Assembly: GCA_012934845.2 (NCBI GenBank)
Contig: WNNJ02002248.1
Coordinates: 107,730 to 171,729 of the forward strand
Source: Pomphorhynchus laevis
Taxonomy: Eukaryota > Acanthocephala > Palaeacanthocephala > Echinorhynchida > Pomphorhynchidae
Length of the DNA: 64,000 nt
Reading direction: 5' to 3'
Shown: positions 22,392 to 34,700 of the stretch, in pieces
How the letters are laid out: each line of letters starts with the position of its first letter
Numbering within the stretch: position 1 is the first letter of the stretch
Program-made: the position numbers and the translations under genes
Notes under the pieces: model-generated
What the model was told of the DNA's origin: nothing
The model's input: the letters and a program-made list of their open reading frames with translations, nothing else
Databases searched by the model: none

Positions 22392-22750
22392 TTAAGACTC
22401 ATTGGTACTTTTCAAATTTAAATCATTCGTGAGTGCTAGTAGTAACGTATGTTGACCTCCAGCTGAAACCTTTAAAGCAGATCGCGTTTCCAGTTGTTTG
22501 GACTTTATCTCTGTTGGGAGATCAATGTCATCTTCACCATGGCCTGTCTGAAAATTCGCTCCCATTCCCCAACTGTAAACTTTACCGGATCTGCTAACCG
22601 CAAATGAAACTGCTCCGCCACACGCAATTTGAATAATGGGATCGCCGTTTTTAATAAGATGGTCTATTCTTGTTGGTTCAATAACAACTTCGTCATCTGT
22701 ACCAAGACCCAAGCGACCGTATTCAGGTCTGCCAAATGCATATACTTCTC
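22392..22750 (-). CDS. RCC1: RCC1 exon 9 with stop codon
   Basis: Encodes GEVYAFGRPEYGRLGLG through IQIACGGAVSFAVSRSG and VYSWGMGANFQTGHGE to SAGGQHTLLLAL and a short polar tail, then TAA. It begins after the AG at 22751-22752. Confidence 0.95.
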
Positions 22751-25700
22751 CTAATAATTGAAAATTAAGCAAGTTTTATTTGGTGATAAGTACTTCCCAT
22801 TTTCAACAATCGAATAAAACTCGTGTAATTTAATAATATTCAATTAATATTAAATACCAATAAATTAAGTTAAATAATTTCATAATTATTAAATTATCAT
22901 TTAATAGGTAATATATAATTGAACATCCATTTCGTTCGTGATGTCTACATATTTTTATGTATTTAACATGTTTTTTCACTCATTGAATTTTCACTCATCA
23001 TTTAGATATTGTATAATTAGGAGATAGTGATAATCTGTATTAATATAAATACGAATTTTCGATCACATATGTTATCATAAGGAAAAACTTTTATATAAAA
23101 AATGAAATATTTTCCTGATGATTACATATGCTATCGAAAATTCGTACTTTTATTAATACAACTTCTCACTCTCTCCTAATTATACAATATATATTTTTTC
23201 TATAAATATTAGAAAAATAAATAAATATTATTAAAATTTTATATTATATAAATATTTTTTAAATAATATATATTTATAAAATTAAAATATTGCAATACAA
23301 TAAACAGAAAATAGATTTTTATTAAAGAAAACTACACATCACTAATTTTCAACAGTCACTGCTGACATCTTTAGTGGATGTTATTTTCAAATGACGCTCT
23401 TAATTGTTCAACACAAGAAATTTGTGTTGATCAATTTCCTTGAATAAAAGTCTACTTTCTGATTACTCCTATAATTTTTAAGGGTCATTGTCAGCAGGAT
23501 AATGTTCAAAACAAAATAATGATATTTACATATTTAATCTAAATAATTAATTAATAATTAATTTTTTAAATTTACTTCAAAAAATAAAATTCAAATTTCC
23601 ATTTAAAATCAAATTCGAATTATAACACTTTAAATTAATTATATAACATTTAATTTTGTATCGAATTAAATTGTTACGTCTTTTATAATCAAGCGATCAC
23701 TCCTGCAAAGCAGTACTTGTTTCCGCCATCATTTATTCCGGTTCCGATGCATATTTCCAGTCTGATCGCTTCATTATTATTTATTCAAATAATTCACATT
23801 TTATAGTACGCTATTATTGGATTGATAGTGATAGGGCGTTGACACAATTCAAACCTAATAGGAAACAAATTGGTTCATGGTTTTAGGCAGCAAAGCATCA
23901 TAAGCATAAAAATGAAGATTTAAATATAACTCGTAGGAATGGAATCAATGCTAAATGATGACCACCGTTTATTAAGCACCGATTTGCTATTATGGTTCAA
24001 ACAACTTGATAAAAATATCTAAGGAAACAATAAAAAAATATGTGATGTTGCGTGAAAGTTAATCTTTAAACTCCATAAAATTGTAAAACAAGTCTTCAAA
24101 AAAATAAACTTTTATTATTTTATATTAAATACCATATTCTTTCTTATATTGTATGTATGTTAATTTTCTATCTAATTTACTAACAATTATTTGCAGTTCG
24201 ATAATTTATAATTTGGAAAACATAAATGTTTTGAATATTTAATCCTAAATAATATTTATAGAAATGGTACACATCAAATCCAGAATTTTGTTCAATTTTC
24301 GATTAGATAGTTTTAAAGGAAGGAAGGAGAAAAACTCTTCCTTTTAATTATTGTATTTATAATAAATTGATAAATTAAACGCTGTTTATAAATAATGCTC
24401 ACTTAAATGCAAATACCACTTTTGTCGGCTTCTATTTGTACATATATTTTTATATGCCAAAACAAAAGATACAATAAAAAAGCGAATAAATAATTAATGT
24501 TATAATTAACGTAGAAATTCTTTTAATTTTATTTTTTTACATTTGTTTTGTATTAAAGAATTAAACGATATAGTTGCAAAATAAAACGAACCGATTCGAA
24601 ATACACGACTATTAAATGATTATAAAAAAGCTTGTACTTTGTAGCTATTCAAAATATGGAAAATTCATTTGTCATTGAAATTTCGTCATGGTTAGTTTGT
24701 AATCGTAACAAAAAGAGATATTTGATAACATCAGACTAGTATAAACATTTATGTTGGATTAATATTAATATCAACAATACGAAGATATTTAAAAATCGTG
24801 ATTATATATTTGATGTTTCATTTAAGTAATTTAAACTTGAGATGCAATATGCAACCTCCTTAAAAATGTTGTACAAACATCCCTTCAAAATATTGAATGA
24901 TTGGAATGCGCTAAAATCCGACATTTTTATTATACAGAGCAGATTTATATAGAGTAAAACAAATTATGATGCATCTGAATGTATCAAATTTAAAAGTTTA
25001 GACAACAGTTACGAGAAAATAGTGAAAATATGGAAATAACTAACCGTCATCATTTAAAGCCAAAGTGTGATGCAAACCAGCAGCAATTTGAATCCAATTT
25101 TTCTCTTTAGAAAGTAAAACTGGGACAAGGGCGTATTGACATTCACTTTTGACATGACCTGTAACAACAACAAAAATATTATTCAAGATCAAATCTAAAA
25201 AGTGTAATTCATCCCACTTAATATTTTATTGCGAAAACATTCACTGAATTGTTTTATTGCAAAAAGACTTTAAGTACTATTAATAGATTTATTGTATTTC
25301 AAAAGAAATAATTGAATTCGTTTTTACAAGGGTACGACAAAAATTAAAATACCGGCTATAAATAATTACCTAATTGATAATAATTATTTAATCCACATGC
25401 AAGAATACGGTTAGTAAATTCGTCTTTGACAAATGTTGAATATGGCCCACACCATACGTCTATAAACTTTTTAGGCTTACGAATATCTCTGTATGCCTGG
25501 CATCGAACTATGTCTGGATCAAGCAATTTAGCTAAACAAAAAGAGAAATCTATAGGCAATAGAAAAAGTATATAATACAAACCTAAACCGGTTCGTCCTC
25601 CGTAATCTGATTTGAACCGTCCGACTCTGCCAAGTTGACCTTGTTGCGCATTGCCTTTAAACAACAGCAGCCAATGTTAATTAAGGGACAGTATGAAAAA

Positions 25701-28700
25701 CAATTTATCATCTTATTCAAGAATAGGATTCATATGCAGTTTAATACACAATAAAAAACATACCGATACTGTAAACATGTCCGCTAGTTGATAGCATCGC
25801 AAGATGATCACATCCTGAGCTTATTTTCACTATGTGTTCAGACAAATCCACTCTTACGGGTTTCTTTTCTATAACTTCAAATTGTCGTAATCCGATTAAA
25901 CCACTAGCGTTCTAAAAATTGAAATGTAATCAATATAAATAGCAATTAATTATTAAATTATAAGTCTTTATAATAATCAAGAACAAACTGAATGTTCTTG
26001 CTTAAAAATAAAAGTAATTGCGATAAAATAAGCACTTAAACACAACGAACCAAGCAGCGATTTAAAAAAAACGAACCGAGTAATGAACTAAGAAACTAAT
26101 AGACCAACAAAAAGAGCAGCGAACCAAGTAACGAACCGAGTAACGAACTAAGAAACGAGCAGAGCAACGAAACGAGCAACAAACCAAGTGACGACCCGAG
26201 TAATGAACTAAGAAACGAAACGAGCAGCGAACCTAGAAACGAGCAGAGCACCTAACTGTGAAACAAACAGAGCAATGAACTAATCAACAAACAGAGCCAC
26301 GAACTAAGCAACTAACCAAGTAACAAACAGAGCCACGAACCGAGCAAATAACCAAGCAACGAACCAAACAATGAACCAAGTAACGAACCAAATAACGAAC
26401 CAAATAACGAACCGAGTAACAAACTAAGACGCAAACAGAGCAGCGAACCAAGTAACGAAACTAGCAACGAACTGATCAACGAATCAAGTAACGAACTAAG
26501 AAACGAACAGAGCGACAAACAGAGCAATGAAACAAACAACAAACAGAGTCACGAACCAAGCAACAAACGAGCAACGAACCATGTTCATGTGTTGTAGGTA
26601 TTAAGAGGTGTGTTAATTGCCTAGCAGTACATTATGGGAAACGTGAAGCATCAGACTAAATTGTGACACTAACTCAAGAAGCAATAGCGCTGATTATGCA
26701 TCCACGCGTTGACCTTAATTCTATAGATTATGTATCGTGAAAACTTAAATGCACTAATTCTCACTTATCATTGTACACATTTGTGATAGCTCCAAGAAGT
26801 ATCTAGAGAATAAGTTTCTTAAACGCTTTTATTGTGGTATATGCTCGGTGCAGCAAATTGAGCTAATATCATATCAAGTGATAAAGATAATGATACCATT
26901 TTAATATTCGAGAAGGATTTAAGGGAAATTAGACAACGTATTAACTATACATGTTAGTTACGAGGCCTAATTTTAATACCCACTATTACGATGCTCTCTC
27001 GGCGTTATCCAACACAACGTTTTCTAGCGTTTTACGCAATTTCGAGATCTTTACTAGTTGCATATCATTCGCCCAGAAAGATGCTACTGCTTTAGATAGG
27101 GTTCAATCGGTAAATCAGGATATCAAACGCTTTTCAAATGTCATAATCAGCGGACTCAAAATCAACAAATGACGAAAGAGAATCACTTAATTTGTTTAGA
27201 TCAATCGGTGTAAAATTAGAATCACACACTTGTTTGAAAGTATGACGCATCTAAGCTAAGCGTACTGATACTTCTCCATCTTTTAGTAGGCGAAACTTCT
27301 AATTAAGAACGCGCATAAGTTGAAAATTTCATTAAATTAAATCAAATCAGCTAACTGAGCCTACGTATTTAATATAATTATAAAATAAACAAAACATAAT
27401 AATGCTAAATCAAAATTTAATAATTAAATAATAAAATAAATAATTGTTATAAGATTTTTTATAATTTAAATCAATTTAAAATAAAAAATTGAAATCTAAA
27501 ATAAACGTCATTTTTATGAATTGACTAATAAATAACAGACGTTGTATCAGAATAAGAATTAGAGGTCATCAGAAGGAACTGCTATGCTATCAGGTTTCGG
27601 CCCCTAACTCCTCTACCCAACATAGCAGCGGGGCCAAATACATGCTAATGATGTATTTCCTCTGATAAAACTATCTAGTATCTTATTCTAATACAAAGTA
27701 TATTATTTATTATCCATCCATAAAAATTTGCCACTTAAGAGTTTAAATTTATTCTTTATATTATTGTGTTGATTTATATATTTTACTATTTTCTGTTTGA
27801 TGTTATTTTTATAGTAACCTAGTTTAAAATATGCATCTATTAAATTATTTAAATGATTTTGAAGAAAGCCAATATCATTACAAATTGTTGCAATTCTTAA
27901 AATTTCATTATTTAATGTATTATATTTTATATTATATGGTATGCATGAATGCTCATGCAAAAATATGTTTCTTGTAAATTTAAATATGTCATCTTTACAA
28001 CATAAATTAATATTAGTTTTAGTTAATGTTAATTTAATGTTCATATCTAGATATACACCTTCTTTATCATTAATATTGGTTTTGTTAAGAATAAGGCTTT
28101 CTGGATAAATGTGCTCACTAATTGAATAAAAATTATTAGAATTAAATACACATATATCATCAATGTATCGAAATATATATTTCATATATTTATATTGTTT
28201 AGATTAATTTTTACACAGTTATAAACAAATTCATATTCTATAAAGCTTAAAAGCAAGTCAGCTATAATTGAGCTACTATTGCCTCCCATTGGAACACATT
28301 TTACTTGTCTAAATATAGATGTCCCTACTTTTAAATAATTTTGATTTATCAAAATATTTAAGGATTCTATTAATTCAATTTTATCCATATATTTATATTT
28401 ACTTAATGATTTAATGTTTGCTAGATATGCGTTATAATTATTATAACATATATATGTATATCTTTTTCCGAATATAAGATTAATTTATTTTACTAACGCT
28501 TCTTTAATATCTACTAAATCTAGATTTGTATAAAGCGTACTAAAATCTATATTAAACTATATAAATGTTTTTATAATTGCGGATTTGTCTTTTCCTAAAC
28601 GCAGAACTAGACGAATTTTAATACTATATAAATGTAAATTTAATCACTTAGCTAAGAGATAGAAAGTTAGCGGATTCTGACCATTAATACATAATTCCCA

Positions 28701-31700
28701 ATAATCGCATAGTACGTTATTAGTTCGTACGTGGCTCCCAATTCAGAGTATGATATGAGGGGCTCGTAAAATATCTTCATTAATTTAAATATAAATATTA
28801 CAATTAATATTGTTGTAATATTATAAGATTACAATTATATTTTACAAAATTTTCAGAAAGCAATAAAGCAAGCAAACGAAATCAATAACATCGGATCTCG
28901 CTGATGCATTTGTACTGGCCAAAAATCTGCTTATCGACCCTGTCAGTGAGTTAAAGCTGGTCGCCTTTGTTTAGATTGATGCTTTCCCAACTGCATTAAT
29001 CGTCCAAGTGCAGAGAACGCAAGTGACACTAGTCTAATGTCAAAATCCGACTCAATCTCTAAAAATCCGACTCCTCGTCGAATTTAGAGAAATTTTAATC
29101 GGGAATACCTCTGAGGAATATATTCGGCGAAAGATTAGTTAACTGCACTTTAATCACTCGAGAAAGCGAACTTTGTAATCACAGAAATACAAAAACAAAT
29201 TTAATCAATGAAAAATTAAATTGGAGGTTAAAATGTTCAGGAGAGGTCAATAAGATTACAACTGCACTCGATAATTCTCCAGCTTATTTCGGAATGAAAT
29301 AACGCGCACGATTTGTGCAACCTGTATTACCTTACAACAAGATACATCACAACTTGAAATACTCAAGATATTTGACCGGCATGCCCAAAGGTGTACAAAA
29401 ATAATAATTCGTATCCTTCCTGCATTGGACGATGATCATACCGTAATTATTCAACTTATTTCTACTACTGATATTAACCCAACCACAACCAACAAAATTA
29501 AATTACATATTTTGCCTGCAAAGCGCAATAGTATACCTTCATTGATTTTAGTATCAATATGCGCAGTTTAGCGCATATAAAAAATTTATCATATTCCTAA
29601 AAATAGCGCACATTACCAAAACGTATATTCAGAGTGGATCACTCAATTCCGAAACGTGCTCAACAAGCATTTCGTAATCAGCTACAACATAAGAGAATAA
29701 AAGACCCTTCACATACGTTTGTAATCCGAAGAAATGAACTATCTCAACCCGCCAGAGCCAATATGGAAGTTTATATTAATAATGTTCATAACATATGTCA
29801 TACGCCCACTAAAGTCCATCTTGTCGTCAAGTTCAAAATCCCGTTCGCGCGACGGGATTTTTTGACTGTGAAACACTGTTTTATGATTGATTTAATTTCA
29901 TTTTAATTAAATAAATTTTCGAATTATTTAATTAATGATTAATTAATTGTAAAGCAGTAAAGACTTTTCGAAAGCCTTTGCCAATTTCATCAAATCAAGT
30001 TAATACTAAATCCGTTTAACTTAAATCCTGTTTAATCTATAAATTAAAATCGTTTGTATAAATTAACGATATGAATTTACATAAAATTATATCTTTTTAT
30101 ACAAATATTCTTATTAATTTAAGTAAAAAATGAATAATTAATAATAATTAATTATTAATAATAATTAATTATTAATAACTGATTACTGAGCATAATCACA
30201 ACCTTTGGAGCATACAATATAACATATTGTATGAACAATATAAACATATTGTTCATAATATGAACAAAATGAACATACAACATCAGAAGAGTCTTGTGGG
30301 CATGTTTTCGCACTATTCAAAATTAATTCTAAACCTTTCGGATAAAAATTGCATCTTAGCCACAAACAATAGTTTCTATTTTAGGTTAGAATTTAATTCA
30401 GTAAAATCTCCGTCAATTGAATACAAATTCCTATTTTTACATTTTACAATTGTAAAATGCCTCTTAATGAATTATATATAGCACGTAATCTCAGAATAAC
30501 GCAGTCTTTTCATTATGAATTCAAATGACACGCTATTTCATCATAGAAGTTGTTTATACTAAATTATTAGAATTAAAATAATCAATTACTAATTTTTATT
30601 CAATTATTAATAAAAAATTACTGATTTACGTTATTTCTTTAAACCTTATTTTTGGACTATAATCAACAAAATAAATTGATTTATTTCGCCAGCGTCTGCT
30701 GAACAAACATTTACTTAATTTTTAATGCTCTTAATATTTGATTGTATTTTATTGATCCTCCAATTAGATTAAGGCCACAATAATTAATAATAAAATAATA
30801 TTTTAATAAATATGGTCAGCACTAGATCTACCCAGTTGTGTTTCGAAAAGAAATCGCTCACACAGTACTAGCCATATTCTTAAAGAGTACGTCGTCTTAT
30901 ACTTTAAAAAAATCACTCGAAGGTGTAACAGAGAACCGAAACGAACCTCTAACTACGTTATAACGAGTGCAAAATAGAAATTCTAACAGGAATTCAAAGC
31001 TTACGGTTCGCCTTCTAAACGTAGAGAAATTACCAAGTGGTAAATTGTCTCACCACCTTTTTCTATAAGACTTTTATCACAGCAAAGTTTTCATTTTCAG
31101 GTTTTTACTGAAAAACCTGAAAAACCTGTTCGACAGGCTGGCAGCGCCGAAAATTGAAGCAGCACGCGCGTTGGAATTTTTTGATTTTATGATTTTAAAT
31201 TTATTTGATTTAATGATTTATTTAATTTAATTTTAAACTTTTTAATGCTAATTAAACAAATTAACTTGTTATTTACTATAATTTTGAACTTATTATTTTG
31301 AAATTATTATAATTTTTATTAAAAAAATAATTTTTTTTTAATTTTCGTAATTAAAAATAAAATTTTTAATTACTTAATTAATAATTAATTTAATAAATAA
31401 TTGTAAAAAAAATTTGAAAGCCAATATTTTAAAATTTTTTAAAATATCGAATTTTAAAAAAATTTTAAAATTCAATATTAATCAAGTCAATCAAAGTGAA
31501 CGCGCTTGGGATGCATTTACTTCTAGATCATGGAGGTTTGTGGCTTTTTAGCAGAAACAACAGATAACTTTGCATAAATATTCAACAATAACGGTGCGAC
31601 TCCTTCATTCGCAATGATTAAGTCCTAATACAAATACACGAAATCAAAGGCATTTTGAAATTCTGTAGGGCTCACTCACCTACGCAGAGGTGCATAGGCT

Positions 31701-34700
31701 CTTGGGTAAAGTTGAACTATATGGCTGCTTAAACGACGTTTTGTGACTGAAACCGTTTATCTCTTGACAGATTTCTCTATTATGATAGATTCTTCTGATT
31801 TACTTCAAATAGAATCATATGTGACTCTTTATAGAAGAGTTCGACTCCTCAAACATCGGTGTGCGCTTCTAACCGATTTTAATCTACTCAACTTACTTTC
31901 TAACGTTGACGAAATTGAACGAGCTGTATTCTGAAAATAACAACGCATATGACCTTGACGTGTTATATGTCGAGTATTAATAATTTTAATGGCCCTTATC
32001 GTGTAATTCTGTTCCTTTCCAGCGTGATTCTTTTCGAAGTCCGTATGCCAACTTTCTTGTGATAGTATAATCAAAGTATTAAGTAAATATGATTAAGATA
32101 ACCGCAAATAAGGAATTGCATAATTAAATCACGCTTATAAATTAATCCCTTCTGATATGCCATCTCGATTTTTTTGCTTCACGAGGCTTTCTCTTTCCGA
32201 CACAACAATTCTGATTTCGCCCTGATGTGTCTACTTTGAATGCTTTCGTAATAGTACGAAATCGCGTTCTCAATTGCTTCAGCAATTGATCGTCCCTGTC
32301 CATTGTATTCATAGATTTCCTTCCACAAAGCTTTGGATTCGGTGAATAGACAATTACACCTGTAAAATACTGGGATATTGGCGTGCTTTCTGATGTTGTT
32401 AGATGCGGGATTACAACCAAGTTCTCCGTGCATCTCCGGTGTTTTGAAACAATCAGAACCGCTTGTTATTGACAAATAACAAGCTATTATAGTTACCCGC
32501 TCAGACCCCTATTATTTTATATCTTCTTGATGGATTTTCGAGCTCAATTATGTCACGACTCAAAGTCAATTGATTGCGTTCTTTATCCTGATAATTTAGC
32601 CATAATTTCTACTGATATTTGTACTGTGAAGCATTCCCTATTAACACAAAGATCCATTGCAATAATAACAAACTGAAGTTCACACAGATAAAACTTAAAT
32701 AGAGACATTCCGTACTTGTGGTTGCCTTGGTCTCGATAATAATCTCTCTTTTTTGGGATTACGCAGTTGGGAATCTGCAAAGTTATAAATACCCAATTAA
32801 TACGCTGTCATTTTGTTGGTCGTTTGCTATGCTCTTCGCCTCAAAAATCACTAAGCGAAAATCATGTTCTCTTTCTTTTAAAGGATCCTTCGTCTTTCCA
32901 TAGTCATCTTGCTTCCTATTACTAACTACGGAATATGATAGAGTAAATCCGTGCCCGATTACCATGATAAGTTATGTTCCGTATGGTTGCTCGAAACTGA
33001 TAGGATATGTTAAAATATACATGCTTTACATGTTATGCTAAGAGTGTTTACCACGTTTAAAATTTTATTTTTCTCAGAGCACGGCACACAATATTCGTCT
33101 ACCTTACGAGAAACCAGCAGTATTGATTATTTTTGACATGCCAATGTATATTTTTTATATAACTGTTTGTTTTTATCTAAGTCGAGACTCACCTCAAAAC
33201 GTATAATTATAGTTACACTTAACTATCAAACATTAGTTAAACTAAGATTGATGTTACATTCACCGACATTAAACCATAATTTTTTTGTTTATTTTCCACT
33301 GCATAAATTGATTTGTTTATTAAATTTATTACAATTGATTATATAATATTTTAAATTATAAAATCAATAAAATTTAATTGACAAGTTAAGATACAATCGA
33401 AAATTTGTATATACTCCAGCATACATAATGTTCAAATTGGTCGAATATAAATTAATAAAAGTTTAACTAATTTTAACTAAATTTATCATAATACTTAATA
33501 ATTAATTTTTCCAGTTATATAATTTTAGAATTTAAAATTAAACCGCTGTATCTTTATTATTTTTAACAAAACGTTATATCAATTGGCATAGTCATTTGCT
33601 TAATAGCCTTTAATTAATCAATTAATAATTAGCGAGTATTGCCGTTGCATTAATTGATAATTTTTGTAAATTTGTATCTTGAATCTCTGTATTTTAAGTT
33701 TGTAATTTCTACATCATGGGTCAATTTTAATGATGGGTCAATTATTACAAAATGATGTCAATTCCATGCTATAAAAGGTATGTTTTTATTGAATATATAC
33801 AATGTAATTACCAACTTTAATGTTATAAATTTAATTGTAAAAACTTACTCGAAATGCGCCCCATATGTACACTGTTCCGTCTTGAAGAAGACAAGCGCTG
33901 TGACTATCACCCGCTGATATTTGTACTGCTGGTTTGTGTAGTTCCACGAGCTGTGGAATAAACTCTAAGGCTTCTGCGTCGTCAGAGCCGACCAGCTGTG
34001 TAATACGACCGAGTGCATAATCATCATTGCATCCCCATGAGAATACCTATAACAAATAAAATTAATAAATTATTACTATAAATACTAAATTCATAATAAA
34101 CATCAAATATTAAAATTCATATTTCAATAAATTATTAAAATGTTCTTTTCTAAAAACAAACATCAAATATATTATGTCTTATGGTAAATAGTGCCCTATT
34201 TGTTACAAAGAAAAGAAACAAATTCATGTAAATCAATTATAAAGTTTGGAATTATTTGAAATCGATTAAAGTCATAATTGACAAATCATAGTCAATATAT
34301 TAGCTAATCATTGTTTCCACTACTCCAATTACGAATCGAATAGTGTATTTCGGATTTTCATCAGCAAGAACGAACCGTATAAACTGAATTTATCTAGACA
34401 AATTAAAATTCATCTATTAAAGCGTATTACTTAATTGAAAATTGAGGTATTGAAAATGGATGTATTTAATATATTCGTCTAATTATTGTGATATATTGAA
34501 ATATATTGTGATCTATGATTAATAGACTGTGATTAAAATGTATTAAAAATAATTTATGAAGCAAAATAACTTTTGCTTCATAAATACTTCATAAACTTTT
34601 TTCAAAGTAAATAAATATAATTTTGAAGTATAAAACCTTTTTTCGATAAAAATTGCTTTGAAGTAAAATATAAAATGAAGTACCTATTAGAAAAGCATTT

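Larger units (their letters stand above)
25912..33848 (-). other. RCC1: RCC1 intron of 7.9 kb
   Basis: Holds the 12 bp minisatellite, a Penelope-like element, a terminator-like hairpin at 29835-29861, and a slightly GC-richer zone (about 31500-32970) with short frames on both strands that I do not recognise. The stretches 26581-27342, 28641-29630, 29910-31500 and 32970-33848 are otherwise AT-rich with no gene seen. Confidence 0.8.

Noticed and set aside
27540-27665. A complete HDV-like or hammerhead ribozyme
   Set aside because: Strand order and GAAAC are suggestive, but there is no clear P3/P4 for HDV, and the bases next to CTGATGA and GAAA do not pair as a hammerhead stem II.
29634-29906. 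Bacterial contamination or transferred operon
   Set aside because: A single hairpin and short frame in continuous AT-rich intron sequence are not enough; no bacterial gene is recognised.
31743-32965. Short frames on both strands (61-98 codons)
   Set aside because: No recognisable domain; overlapping frames on both strands suggest an old non-coding or decayed insertion.
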